The notes under the pieces: model-generated
Seen by the model: only the letters and a program-made list of their open reading frames with translations
Told to the model about the DNA's origin: nothing
The model's database searches: none
Program-made: the position numbers and the translations under genes
Assembly: GCA_946479745.1 (NCBI GenBank)
Contig: CAMLGZ010000008.1
Coordinates: 1-64,000 of the forward strand
Direction of reading: 5' to 3'
Length of the DNA stretch: 64,000 nucleotides
Origin: an uncultured Pseudoxanthomonas sp.
GTDB lineage: Bacteria; Pseudomonadota; Gammaproteobacteria; Xanthomonadales; Xanthomonadaceae
Part shown: piece after piece, positions 18,762-27,944 of the stretch
Position numbering within the stretch: the first letter of the stretch is position 1
Layout of the letters: each line of letters starts with the position of its first letter

Positions 18762-19235
18762 ATGCCTACCGCATTCGATATCCTGACCGAATATCTGCCT
18801 GCACGGTTCAGCACCGCCGCCGACTTGCCGTGGATACCCTCCGCGACCCCGGGCAAGTCCTCCAAGCCATTGCGTTTCCTGGCCGACGATCGCGGATTCG
18901 TAGAGCTGCTGCGCATGGAACCGGGCGTGGTGATGCCGCTGCATCGGCATACCGGCGAGATCCACGCCTACAACCTCGCGGGCAGCCGCAAGCTGTGCAC
19001 GGGCGAAGTCATCGGTCCGGGCGACTACGTCTACGAACCGCCGGGCAATACCGACTGGTGGAAGATCGTCGGCGAAGAACCCATGGTCGCCCTGGTGATC
19101 GTCATGGGGACGGTCGAATTCGTCGGCCCGGGCGGCAGCGTGCGGGCGCGCGCTTCGGCGGGTACGCAACTGGCGGAATACGAGCGCCATTGCCGTGAGC
19201 ATGGCTTGCCGATACATGATCTGGTGGAGCGATGA
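18762..19235 (+). CDS. Cupin protein of the 2,4'-dihydroxyacetophenone dioxygenase family
   Basis: 157 aa, AAGGAG ahead of the ATG. A single cupin domain is visible: VELLRMEPGVVMPLHRHTGEIHAYNLAGSRKL contains the metal motif H-x-H-(3)-E, and GPGDYVYEPPGNTDWWKI carries the second conserved motif. The order and length fit the 2,4'-dihydroxyacetophenone dioxygenase-like cupins (Fe-dependent C-C cleavage of aryl ketones). Actual substrate unknown. It is probably co-transcribed with the upstream MBL-fold gene and controlled by the MocR regulator. Family-level assignment is solid; the reaction is inferred. Confidence 0.8.
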   Translation: MPTAFDILTEYLPARFSTAADLPWIPSATPGKSSKPLRFLADDRGFVELLRMEPGVVMPLHRHTGEIHAYNLAGSRKLCTGEVIGPGDYVYEPPGNTDWWKIVGEEPMVALVIVMGTVEFVGPGGSVRARASAGTQLAEYERHCREHGLPIHDLVER

Positions 19236-19260
19236 TGCGTTGTGCGGGGCGCCGACGCCG

Positions 19261-20469
19261 TCAAGGGATCGGCTTGCCCAGCCAGCGTTTGATCCGCCGG
19301 TATACCGTCTGGCTGCCCAGCATTTCCAGGTGGTTGATGCCGTATCCCACCCATTGCCGGGACTTGGGGATGCGCAGATCGAAACCACGATCCGGGTGCC
19401 GCCCCAATGCGCTGGCGACGGGCACCAGTCCGTCGCCCTGTAGCGAATCGAGGTTCGTTTCCTCCTGCCTGGACGCCGCCATCGCATAGGCCAGGACCTG
19501 TTTCGGCAATGGCATCGGCGTACGTCCATCGGCAAGACCATCGCCATCGCGGTCCTGCCAGTCGGCGTCGCGCAGATTGCCGTGACGCAGGTCCTGGATG
19601 CCGGCGCTGCGGATCTTGCCCAGACGCACGAAGGGTGCGCTGTAGGGACTGATGCCGATCAGCATGTCGACCCAGCTGCCGGCGCGTTCCAGCGGCGCGC
19701 CGTGATGCGGAGTGCCGAGGAAAACAATGCGTATCGGCAGCTTCGACCAGGCCAGTCCGTGGGCGAAAGCCTCGTCCAGCGCACTGCGCGCGACCAGCCC
19801 GCCCATGCTGTGGCAGAGCAGTGCGATTTCCTCCAGCGGCACCGGCCATGCCTGCACCAGCCGTTCCAGCGCCTCGGCGAATTCGTGCCCGTTACGGGAA
19901 ATGCGCCTGCCTGTGTTGTAGTGAAGATACGCCGGCGTGTAGCCAAGATCGGCGCGTAACGCTTCGCCATGATCGTGGCCGGCGTAGTTCCACTGCAGAT
20001 CGTTCATGCATAGCCCGTGCACCAGCACCAGCAGTTTGCCGGTGGCATCCGGGAGGCGTGTGCCGGGCTTCTTGCCCAGGAGCGGCAGCGGCTGTCCGTG
20101 CCGCCGGAACCGCATCGGAATCGCCAGCGGGTTGCCGCTTGTTTCCAGATGATCGCCGACCACGCCATTCATCGCGGCCACGACCGCTTCGCGTTGCGGC
20201 GAAACAGCTCCGCCACCCAGCAATGGCGCCAGACTGGACAGCGAGTTTTCCACGCCCGTACCGACCAGACGGGTCATGCCGCGCACGCTGCGGTAGACGA
20301 AACCGGTCAGGCCGGTGGTGGTGGTCGGTGCGGGCTTGCCGACGATGGCAGGCAGATGGGTGACTGCGGCATGCATCGCTTCGACCAGATCGGTGACTCC
20401 GGCGACGCCATCGATCGCCAACCGGCCAAGTCCGCGCAGGTCGTCGGCATTACGCCGAAATGTTTTCAT
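19261..20469 (-). CDS. PGAP1-like alpha/beta hydrolase (lipase/esterase)
   Basis: 402 aa. Alpha/beta hydrolase core: LLVLVHGLCMNDLQW (oxyanion HG), DLGYTPAYLHYNTGRRI, the nucleophile elbow ALLCHSMGGLVARSA (C-H-S-M-G-G variant of GxSxG, about residue 223), IVFLGTPHHGAPLERAG, and later acid and His candidates DGLVP and GINHLEML. The architecture and phrases resemble PGAP1-like/triacylglycerol lipase-type hydrolases. No signal peptide, so probably cytoplasmic or peripheral. An N-terminal helical 100 residues of unknown role precede the core. Confidence 0.8.
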   Translation of the reverse strand: MKTFRRNADDLRGLGRLAIDGVAGVTDLVEAMHAAVTHLPAIVGKPAPTTTTGLTGFVYRSVRGMTRLVGTGVENSLSSLAPLLGGGAVSPQREAVVAAMNGVVGDHLETSGNPLAIPMRFRRHGQPLPLLGKKPGTRLPDATGKLLVLVHGLCMNDLQWNYAGHDHGEALRADLGYTPAYLHYNTGRRISRNGHEFAEALERLVQAWPVPLEEIALLCHSMGGLVARSALDEAFAHGLAWSKLPIRIVFLGTPHHGAPLERAGSWVDMLIGISPYSAPFVRLGKIRSAGIQDLRHGNLRDADWQDRDGDGLADGRTPMPLPKQVLAYAMAASRQEETNLDSLQGDGLVPVASALGRHPDRGFDLRIPKSRQWVGYGINHLEMLGSQTVYRRIKRWLGKPIP

Positions 20470-20514
20470 GCGTCGGCCCCGGGTGGATTGCTGGGCCGAC
20501 TATGGCAGCAAATG

Positions 20515-22002
20515 TCAGCGCTCGCGACGGGTCAGCATGCGGTCCGCGAGTCCACGCCGTTGCCATTCCGGCGTCGGGGATTGCGGCGTCGAGGGACTAT
20601 TTCCCACCGCTTGCCCGGCGACGCTGGATGCCGCGGGAGGAACGGAAGCCAGCGTCGCCGCCTCATCGATCTTGGGAGTCAGGTCGGCGCCCTGCACGAT
20701 GCCCAAAGGCGCATAACCGGTGTAGCCCGGAAATATGGTGCTGAGGTTGGGATTGGCCATGCGCCGGATCATGATTTCGGAAACCACGCGGCGGTAGTCG
20801 GTGGTCACCGGCACGTCGCCGAAGGTGGGGGAAAGGATTTCCGGGTTGAGGCCAGGCCAGCTGCCGTAGAACCTGCGGCCGTTCACCGCACCACCCAGCA
20901 CCAGCATCGGATTGCCGTAGCCATGATCGGTGCCGCCGTTGGCATTGGCGCGCACACGGCGGCCGAACTCCGATTGCACGATCACCGTAACCCGCGACAT
21001 CTGTCCGGTGGCGTTGAGTTCGCTGTAGAAGGCGGCGAGCGCAGCGGACAGTTCGTTGATCTTGTTCTGGTAATAGTTGTAGCCGCTGCCCGCCGTGCCC
21101 TGGCCCTCATGCGTGTCCCAGCCGCCCAGATCCAATGTGGCATAGCGCAGACCCAGGTTGAAGCGGATGCTTTGAGCGATGGTCCACAGTTGTTCGGCGA
21201 AGCCGCCGGTGGGCCAACCGGCAGGCAACGATGCGTATGCCTGCTGGCCGATGGTCTTCAATGCCAGGTCCGCACGACGGCCGTTGATTTCCATGCCGGT
21301 CTGGCCGGTCCACAGATCGGCCAGGGTCTCGTTCAGGCCGCGTAGTCCCGCCGGCGAGTCGCTGCGTATCTTCTGCCACGCATAGGCGCCGGAGTTGAGC
21401 TGAAAATCCGACGGATTGCTCATGGTCAGCGAATCGGTGGCGCCCATCAGCCCTGCCGGCTGCGTGCCCGAAACGCCCAGCGCGGGCATGGTGGCCGCTG
21501 GCGTACCGGCAGGCCGCGTTTGCCACGCGCGCGTCATCCAACCGCTGGGCGAGCCGTATTTGCCCGGCGTGCCCAGGTCGATGTACAGCTGTGCGTCGAA
21601 GTGGCTGCGGGTAACCGTGGTGGCCATACCGCAGGCATGCACGATGGCCATCCGGCCGTCGTTCCACAGGTCGCGCAGTCCAGTGGCCGAAGGGTGCAAT
21701 CCGAATCCGGTGCCCGCGCCGGTGCTCAAGGTCAGCGGCAGCGCGCCATAGGTGCCGCTGACGTCGATCTTCAGGCTGGGCCGTGCCTCTTCGTAAAACG
21801 TGCGGTCAACGCCGTCGATCGGAACCACCAGGTTCAGGCCGTCCATGCCGCCGCGCAGGAACAGGTGCACCACCGTGTCGTACTCGTTGGCCGCGGCCAG
21901 CGCATCGTCGGCGTACATCAGCGAACTGCCCACGCCGCCGACCACGGCGGCGCTGCAGCAGCCTTTGAAGAATTCCCGGCGGGTGAGGGTGTAGTCGCTC
22001 AT
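20515..22002 (-). CDS. DUF1501 family protein, Tat-exported
   Basis: 495 aa. The N-terminus TRREFFKGCCSAAVVGGVG is a twin-arginine signal. Then come the DUF1501 hallmarks: VHLFLRGGMDGLNLVVP, WNDGRMAIVHACG, SHFDAQLYIDLG, GWDTHEGQGTAG and VIVQSEFGRRVRANANGGTDHGYGNPMLVLGG split over the domain. The family has a sulfatase/alkaline phosphatase-like fold. GAGG-type RBS upstream; it follows the DUF1800 gene by 10 bp. DUF1501 and DUF1800 genes are habitual neighbours; the pair is thought to act in the envelope, but no biochemical role is established. Confidence 0.92.
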   Translation of the reverse strand: MSDYTLTRREFFKGCCSAAVVGGVGSSLMYADDALAAANEYDTVVHLFLRGGMDGLNLVVPIDGVDRTFYEEARPSLKIDVSGTYGALPLTLSTGAGTGFGLHPSATGLRDLWNDGRMAIVHACGMATTVTRSHFDAQLYIDLGTPGKYGSPSGWMTRAWQTRPAGTPAATMPALGVSGTQPAGLMGATDSLTMSNPSDFQLNSGAYAWQKIRSDSPAGLRGLNETLADLWTGQTGMEINGRRADLALKTIGQQAYASLPAGWPTGGFAEQLWTIAQSIRFNLGLRYATLDLGGWDTHEGQGTAGSGYNYYQNKINELSAALAAFYSELNATGQMSRVTVIVQSEFGRRVRANANGGTDHGYGNPMLVLGGAVNGRRFYGSWPGLNPEILSPTFGDVPVTTDYRRVVSEIMIRRMANPNLSTIFPGYTGYAPLGIVQGADLTPKIDEAATLASVPPAASSVAGQAVGNSPSTPQSPTPEWQRRGLADRMLTRRER

Positions 22003-22012
22003 GGGAGTGTCC

Positions 22013-23905
22013 TCAGCGGCTCAGGAATTCGGGGGAAAGCAGGATCAGCGACACCATGCTGCGCAGGCGTTGCTGGTTGTAGTGTTTTTTCAGATCGCTG
22101 GCCGCCCAGGTATCGGTGTCGGCGATCACGTCGCTGGCCGGATTGCCGTTCTGGGCCATGAAATTCACCAGTACCTGCCGCCGCGCCGCCGGCAGCGTGT
22201 AGCCCAGCAAGCGGACCGTCCAGAAATCGACCAGGTTGTTCGCCGTCCAGGTAGTAACGTTGGAGCGGGTCGTAGCCAGGATAGGGCTCAGTGGAACGCT
22301 GGCGTCGCTGGTTTCGGTCAGCCAGTTGATCAGCTTCCAGGTCATCGCATAGGAATTGGAGCCCGACCAGGCCACCGCAGTATCCGGGTAGCCGTTGGGT
22401 GCCGGCCAGTTGTAGGCAACGTTGCCGGTGAAGCCGGCGCGCCACATGAATTCATCGCTCTTGTCGTTGTCCACCCGGAGCGTCCAGTCCTGTCCCAGCG
22501 CACGCATCGCCGCGACCGTGGCTTCGAACGGACGCCGGTTCTTCTGCCCCCAGCTGTTGATCATGTCGTCCGAGGTCAGGATGTGGCGCAGCGTGATTTC
22601 GATCTGCCTGGGGTTCTGCCAGTTGGCGCGGAAGATCGCCGCGGCGCTGTCGATGAGTTTCTGCGAGGGCGTGTCGTTGATGAAACGCCGGATCAGTTTC
22701 TTGCAGATGAACTTGGCTACGCGCGGGTGGCTGGCCAGCCGGTTCAACACGTCCTGCCCGTCCTTGAGCGCGGGTTGTTCGGGGTAGACCATCATGCCCA
22801 GCAGGAATTTCGGGCCTGCATCGTGCCAGGACTGGCGGTAGACGAAGGTGCCGTCGTTTTCCGTGGGGAACTGCCAGTTCCCGTTTTTGGCGGACCAGCC
22901 GGTGAACGCGGCCGAGGTCTCGTACACGTCGATGTCGGTGTAGCCGATCGGGTAGGCGGGATCCTCCGGGCACGGCGGCACCTGGAACGGATCCATGAAG
23001 CCCAGGTAGTTTTCCGCGCCCAGCGTGTGCAGTTCCAGCAGTTCGCGCGCGTAGTTCTCGTTGGGTCCCGAACGCGAGTTGTTGAGGTTGTCCAGGAAGT
23101 AGAGCATCGAAGTGCTCTTGGCCACCGCTTCCAGCATGGTGCGGAAGTTGCCGGTGGCGTTGGCGCGGATCACGTCGCGGTCGTAGTGAACGAACACCGG
23201 ACCCACGCTGAAATCCGTGCCCATCACGTTGAAGTGCGCATGCCAGAAATTGACCAGCACCTCGCGCAGCTGGCGGCGCGAATAGGTGGCGCGCACGTAC
23301 GAGGCGCGCTGCACTTCCCATGCCGGGCGCATGCGGATGTCGTAGACCGGGTCGGCCTTGACGTGGTCGTTCCACAATTGTTCCAGGCTCTTGCCCAGGG
23401 TGGTGTAACCGCCGGCAGTCAGCCGTTGATCCACCGCCGCATCGCTGATGTTGCCCCAATCCAGCTGCCAGTCCACCCAGTTGGCCAGGCGCTGCGCATC
23501 GGTGCTGCCTAGTGCGTTGAACTCGGCGATGGTGGTGGGCGTGGCGCCGTAGGTCATGTTGTTGAGCGCGCGCACGGTGAATGGCGCTTTGGCCAGGGTC
23601 ATCAGCGAAGGCGCCGACCAGTTGGACATCGTGCGGCCACCGGTCTGTACGGCTTCCGGTACGGTCGCAACCGGAACTTCCGCGGACAGCGATTTGTCCG
23701 CCACCGGCACGCGTTGCCCGCGATAACCGTACAGGCTGGCGTGCCTGGCCTTGACCTGCGCCAGCTGCCGCGCAGTCGGGTTGACATTGCGTGCCAAACG
23801 ACCCAGCGTAGGTTCGGCCGGTTCGTCGACCGCAATGCGAATATATGGATTCGCGCTCACGCGCGCGCTGCCGCGCAAAACCGAAACTCGTTTGACCATC
23901 CCCAT
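22013..23905 (-). CDS. DUF1800 family protein
   Basis: 630 aa. All family landmarks are visible: LNNMTYGATP, LREVLVNFWHAHFNV, FRTMLEAVAKSTSMLYFLDN, NENYARELLELHTLG, AAFTGW, KFICKKLIRRFIN, and the C-terminal LRSMVSLILLSPEFLSR. The N-terminal 100 residues are not part of the domain, and no clear signal peptide is seen (start MGMVKRVSVLRG, alternative Met at residue 3). It is transcribed ahead of the DUF1501 gene with a 10-bp gap, so the two are one operon. Confidence 0.92.
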   Translation of the reverse strand: MGMVKRVSVLRGSARVSANPYIRIAVDEPAEPTLGRLARNVNPTARQLAQVKARHASLYGYRGQRVPVADKSLSAEVPVATVPEAVQTGGRTMSNWSAPSLMTLAKAPFTVRALNNMTYGATPTTIAEFNALGSTDAQRLANWVDWQLDWGNISDAAVDQRLTAGGYTTLGKSLEQLWNDHVKADPVYDIRMRPAWEVQRASYVRATYSRRQLREVLVNFWHAHFNVMGTDFSVGPVFVHYDRDVIRANATGNFRTMLEAVAKSTSMLYFLDNLNNSRSGPNENYARELLELHTLGAENYLGFMDPFQVPPCPEDPAYPIGYTDIDVYETSAAFTGWSAKNGNWQFPTENDGTFVYRQSWHDAGPKFLLGMMVYPEQPALKDGQDVLNRLASHPRVAKFICKKLIRRFINDTPSQKLIDSAAAIFRANWQNPRQIEITLRHILTSDDMINSWGQKNRRPFEATVAAMRALGQDWTLRVDNDKSDEFMWRAGFTGNVAYNWPAPNGYPDTAVAWSGSNSYAMTWKLINWLTETSDASVPLSPILATTRSNVTTWTANNLVDFWTVRLLGYTLPAARRQVLVNFMAQNGNPASDVIADTDTWAASDLKKHYNQQRLRSMVSLILLSPEFLSR

Positions 23906-24010
23906 TCCCCGGTACTTTCAAAGCACCGTAAGAGTATCAAGGCAGCCGGTGCTTGCGACTGGGACGCAGCGCACAGGCCCGAAAAACAGCGGGAATACCG
24001 GAAAACAGCG

Positions 24011-25408
24011 TCAGACCAGACCCGTGGCGTAGTACAGACCGATGACGAAGAACACCGCCAGGGTCTTGATCAGGGTAATGGCGAAGATGTCCTTGTAGGA
24101 CTGCCGATGTGTCAGTCCGGTGACGGCGAGCAGAGTGATCACCGCACCGTTATGGGGCAGGGTGTCCATGCCGCCCGAAGCCATGGCCGCCACCCGATGC
24201 AGCACGTCCATCGGTATGCCGGCGGCATTGGCGTTGGCGATGAAACTGTCGGCCATCGCTGCCAGCGCAATGCTCATGCCGCCCGAGGCAGAACCGGTGA
24301 TGCCGGCGAGCGCGGTGACCGAAACCGCTTCGTTCACCAGCGGATTGGGAATGGCTTTAAGCGCATCGGCCACCACCAGGAACCCGGGCAGCGCGGCGAT
24401 GACGGCGCCGAAACCGTATTCGGAAGCCGTGTTCATCGAAGCCAGCAAAGCGCCGCCGATGGCCGATTTGGTGCCTTCGGCGAAACTGGCCATCACCGGT
24501 TTCCAGGCGAACGCGATGACCGCGACTATGCCCACCAGCAATGCGCCCTGTACCGCCCAGATCGCCGCCACCTTGGCCACTTCCTGCACCACCGGCGCCG
24601 GGTTGCCGATCACCGCGGGGATGAAAGACTGGCTTTGGCCATAGAACCCCGGGATCGACTTGGTGAACGCGAAATTGGCCACGCCCACCAGCGCCAGCGG
24701 CAGGATGGCGATCAGCGGATGGGCGAGTTTGTCGCCGCGGAAAACTTCCGGTTCGTTGCGCAGATCGCTGCCGTAGCCTTCGCCTGCCCGCAGCGCTGCG
24801 CGGCGGCGCCATTCCAGATAGCTCATGCCCAGGATCAGAATGAACACGCCGCCCAAGGTGCCCAGCATGGGCGCGGCCCAGCCGGTGGTGCCGAAGAACG
24901 AAGTGGGGATGATGTTCTGGATCTGCGGCGTGCCTGGCAGCGCATCCATGGTGAAGGTAAACGCGCCAAGAGCAATCGTGCCCGGCACCAGGCGCTTGGG
25001 GATGTCGCTCTGGCGGAAGAGTTCGGCGGCGAACGGATAGACCGCAAACACCACCACGAACAGCGAAACGCCGCCGTAGGTCAGCAGCGCGCACACCAGC
25101 ACGATGGACAGCATGGCGCGCTGCGCGCCGACGACCTTGATGGTGGCGGCCACTATGGATTTGGAAAAGCCGGAGATCTCGATCAGCTTGCCGAACACCG
25201 CGCCCAGCAGGAATACGGGGAAATACAACTTCAGAAAGCCCACCATCTTGTCCATGAACAAGCCGGTGAACATCGGCGCGACCAGCGCAGGATCGGTCAA
25301 CAGCACCGCGCCCAGCGCGGCGATCGGCGCGAACAGGATCACGCTGTAGCCGCGGTAGGCCACGAACATCAGGAAACACAGCGCGGCCAGCACGATCAGG
25401 AACGACAT
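24011..25408 (-). CDS. GntP-family permease, probable 3-hydroxybutyrate/short-chain acid transporter
   Basis: 465 aa. Start at the ATG at 25408 (GAGGAG six bases upstream); the longer in-frame extension is arginine-rich and non-membrane. About 12 hydrophobic segments. GntP-type motifs: GGVSLFVVVFAVYPFAAELFR, TFTMDALPGTPQIQNIIPTSFFGTT, ITGSASGGMSIALAAM, MDTLPHNGAVITLLAVTGL. This subgroup includes gluconate and D-beta-hydroxybutyrate permeases. The neighbourhood (3-hydroxybutyrate oligomer hydrolase, PHA synthase) favours the latter. It diverges from a TonB-dependent receptor across a shared promoter region. Confidence 0.85.
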   Translation of the reverse strand: MSFLIVLAALCFLMFVAYRGYSVILFAPIAALGAVLLTDPALVAPMFTGLFMDKMVGFLKLYFPVFLLGAVFGKLIEISGFSKSIVAATIKVVGAQRAMLSIVLVCALLTYGGVSLFVVVFAVYPFAAELFRQSDIPKRLVPGTIALGAFTFTMDALPGTPQIQNIIPTSFFGTTGWAAPMLGTLGGVFILILGMSYLEWRRRAALRAGEGYGSDLRNEPEVFRGDKLAHPLIAILPLALVGVANFAFTKSIPGFYGQSQSFIPAVIGNPAPVVQEVAKVAAIWAVQGALLVGIVAVIAFAWKPVMASFAEGTKSAIGGALLASMNTASEYGFGAVIAALPGFLVVADALKAIPNPLVNEAVSVTALAGITGSASGGMSIALAAMADSFIANANAAGIPMDVLHRVAAMASGGMDTLPHNGAVITLLAVTGLTHRQSYKDIFAITLIKTLAVFFVIGLYYATGLV

Positions 25409-25498
25409 CCCCACTCCTCGAAAGCATGCCGGCACCCCGGCGCATGCCGGGTCGGCAAGTGGACGCGAGTATCCGCAGCTATGCCTTTCCTCCCCACT

Positions 25499-25510
25499 GT
25501 ACGAAGGTAC
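25499..25510. promoter_or_regulatory. GTAC-N4-GTAC motif upstream of the TonB-dependent receptor
   Basis: GTACGAAGGTAC, 89 bp before the receptor ATG and 91 bp before the divergent permease start. A TAGCCT hexamer (25537-25542) lies 26 nt downstream toward the receptor. A near-identical element with the same downstream arrangement is at 33159. Probable binding site of a regulator shared by both units, with the response regulator at 32412-33077 the obvious candidate (inference). Confidence 0.6.
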
Positions 25511-25598
25511 AAGTGTTGCGCTGCCGCTCAAGTCTCTAGCCTTGCCTGCGAATCGGCCGCATCGGCCCGTCACGTCGTACCCGGGAGAGGGGAATCAC

Positions 25599-27809
25599 AT
25601 GAAGCGTAAACATCTGAGTCTGGCCATAGGCTGCATCCTGCTGGCGCCATCGGCATGGGCGCAGGAAGCGGCGCCGGCGGCCGAAGCCGCCAACGACGCC
25701 ACCACGCTGGACAAGATCACCGTGACCGCGCGCAAACGAGAGGAAACACTGCAGGAAGTGCCGGTCGCTGTCACCGCCTTCACCCCCGAGGTGCTGGACA
25801 AACTCAACATCAAGGACATCGGCGATCTGGATGCGCAGGTGCCCAACCTGACCATTTATGCGGCACGTGGTTCCAGCAGTACCGCCACTGCTTACATCCG
25901 CGGCATAGGCCAGGCCGATCCGCTGTGGGGTGTGGACCCGGGCGTGGGCATCTATCTGGACGATGTGTACATCGCGCGTCCGCAGGGCGCGTTGCTGGAC
26001 GTGTTCGACGTAGGCCGCATCGAAGTGCTGCGCGGACCGCAAGGCACGCTGTACGGCAAGAACACTATCGGCGGCGCGATCAAATACATCTCGCGCGGCC
26101 TGCCTACCGAGACCGAAGGCTTCGCCCAGATCAGCGTCGGCAACTACAATCAGCTGGACGCCAAAGCGGCTATCGGCGGTTCGCTCGGCGGTCCCGACAG
26201 CGGCCTGCGCGCACGCGTCGCCGTCGCCAGCATGAACCGCGATGGCTACGGCACCAACCTGCTCAACGATCAGGAAGTAAGCGATAAGGAAATCAATTCC
26301 GCGCGCTTCCAACTGGGCGCCTATGCCGGCGACGATTTCGACGTGCAATTCGCTCTGGACTGGATGGACGACCAATCCGGCGTGCGTGGCGCGAAGATGC
26401 TGGCCCCGAACCCCCTGGCCCCGGCTTATCCGCCGCTCGACGATCCCTACGATATCCGTAGCGGCATGAGGAACGTCAACGACACGGTGATGAAGGGAGC
26501 TTCGGCCACGGTCAACTGGCGGCCCAGCGAAAATTGGGCCTTCAAATACGTGATCGCCAAGCGGGAATCGGATACCGAAACCAATATCGACTTCGACACC
26601 ACTCCGCTGACGCTGGTGGACGTGCGTGCGTTCTACAGCGACAGTCAGGTCAGCCACGAATTGCAGGCCAACTACGACGGCGGCGGACGCGCTCGCGGCG
26701 TGATGGGCATCTACAGCTTCGATGGCGACGCCGGTGGGCAGGTGCTCAACCACTTCTTCAATCCGCTCGGCGCCGCCAGCCTGACCAATCCGCTTTACGG
26801 CGACACCCAGGGCGTGGTGAACACCAGCAGCATCGCTCTCTATGCGGATTGGACCTTCGATCTGGCCGACAAGCTGAAGCTGGATGTAGGCCTGCGCTAT
26901 ACCGACGAGGACAAGCACGCCATCGCCTTGAACCGCTTCTATACGGACCTGACCTACAGCACGGTTTGGGGCACGGCGGCCAACTTCGACAAGACGGTCA
27001 ATTTCAAGAATGTCTCGCCGAAGGTCTCGCTGGATTACCAGATCACTCCGGACGTCATGGTCTACGGTTTGGCCTCCCGCGGTTTCAAGTCCGGCGGCTA
27101 TAACATCCGCGCCAACACCACCGCGGTACCGCGCTCGGGCGAGCCATTCGACGACGAGCAGGTGGATAGCTTCGAAGTCGGCAGCAAGATGGCGTTCTTC
27201 GATCAGCGCCTGTTCCTGAACCTTGCCGCCTTCCATAACGTGTACAAGGACATCCAGTTGTCGGTGTTCACTTCCTACACGCTGCCCAACGGCAGCCAGA
27301 GCTTCTTCGGCGATTTCACCAATGCCGGCAAGGGCACGGTCAATGGCGCGGAAATCGAGTATCAATGGCTGCCCAACGAACATTGGCTGATCAGCGGCAA
27401 CCTGGCCTGGCTGGATGCGAAATACGACGAATTCATCACCTCGGGCGTGAACGTCGCCGATAGCCAGCGTTTCACCAATGCGCCGGAGTTTTCGGGTGCC
27501 CTGAACGTGGAGTGGCGCACCGCACTGGCCAACGGCGGCAATCTGTCGGCGCGAGTCGGCTACTCGTATCAAAGCGAAGTGTGGCCGACGACAGACCTGA
27601 GCCCTGCGATCAAACAGGAAGGCTACGGTCTGGTCGGCGCAGGCGTGATCTGGAAGGTCAACGACAGCTGGCAGCTTTCCCTGCAGGGCAGCAATCTGGC
27701 CGACGAGGAATACCGCACCACCGGCTACAACATCGCCGCCTATGGCGTGTTGACCGGCTTCTACGGCCCGCCGCGCCAGTATTCGCTGACCGCTCGCTAC
27801 GATTTCTGA
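25599..27809 (+). CDS. TonB-dependent outer-membrane receptor
   Basis: 736 aa from the ATG at 25599 (GAGAGGGG upstream). Signal peptide LSLAIGCILLAPSAWAQE. TonB-box-like region LDKITVTARKREETLQEVPVAVTAF. Plug domain with IRGIGQADPLWGVDPGVGIYLDDVYI and VLRGPQGTLYGKNTIGGAI. The beta barrel runs to the terminal YSLTARYDF. Overall it resembles the catechol/steroid/organic-acid-type receptors (TonB-dep_Rec) common in Xanthomonads. Located divergent from the GntP permease and near PHB-utilisation genes, it may import a hydroxybutyrate oligomer or related nutrient; the ligand is not deducible. A hairpin follows the stop. Confidence 0.92.
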   Translation: MKRKHLSLAIGCILLAPSAWAQEAAPAAEAANDATTLDKITVTARKREETLQEVPVAVTAFTPEVLDKLNIKDIGDLDAQVPNLTIYAARGSSSTATAYIRGIGQADPLWGVDPGVGIYLDDVYIARPQGALLDVFDVGRIEVLRGPQGTLYGKNTIGGAIKYISRGLPTETEGFAQISVGNYNQLDAKAAIGGSLGGPDSGLRARVAVASMNRDGYGTNLLNDQEVSDKEINSARFQLGAYAGDDFDVQFALDWMDDQSGVRGAKMLAPNPLAPAYPPLDDPYDIRSGMRNVNDTVMKGASATVNWRPSENWAFKYVIAKRESDTETNIDFDTTPLTLVDVRAFYSDSQVSHELQANYDGGGRARGVMGIYSFDGDAGGQVLNHFFNPLGAASLTNPLYGDTQGVVNTSSIALYADWTFDLADKLKLDVGLRYTDEDKHAIALNRFYTDLTYSTVWGTAANFDKTVNFKNVSPKVSLDYQITPDVMVYGLASRGFKSGGYNIRANTTAVPRSGEPFDDEQVDSFEVGSKMAFFDQRLFLNLAAFHNVYKDIQLSVFTSYTLPNGSQSFFGDFTNAGKGTVNGAEIEYQWLPNEHWLISGNLAWLDAKYDEFITSGVNVADSQRFTNAPEFSGALNVEWRTALANGGNLSARVGYSYQSEVWPTTDLSPAIKQEGYGLVGAGVIWKVNDSWQLSLQGSNLADEEYRTTGYNIAAYGVLTGFYGPPRQYSLTARYDF

Positions 27810-27851
27810 TCGATGCGATTCTGACCGGCGGCCCGGTTTGGGGAAGAGAAC

Positions 27852-27879
27852 GCAACGGCGGGCGAAAGCCCGCCGTTGC
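27852..27879 (+). terminator. Terminator-like hairpin after the TonB-dependent receptor
   Basis: GCAACGGCGGGC-GAAA-GCCCGCCGTTGC, a perfect 12-bp stem 42 bp past the receptor stop. No good T tract follows. Confidence 0.65.
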
Positions 27880-27944
27880 TGCGTTATGCTGGTTCTCGTG
27901 AGCCGGGATCGGGGAATCGAGTTGCGTTTCAAGGCAGACCACGC

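Noticed and set aside
17709..19547. 612-codon minus-strand frame
   Set aside because: Antisense to the MBL-fold and cupin genes.
22001..23512. 503-codon plus-strand frame
   Set aside because: Antisense to the DUF1800 gene; composition is Arg/His/Val shadow-like with no domain.
23714..25609. 631-codon plus-strand frame
   Set aside because: Antisense to the GntP permease; repetitive His/Gln/Arg content.
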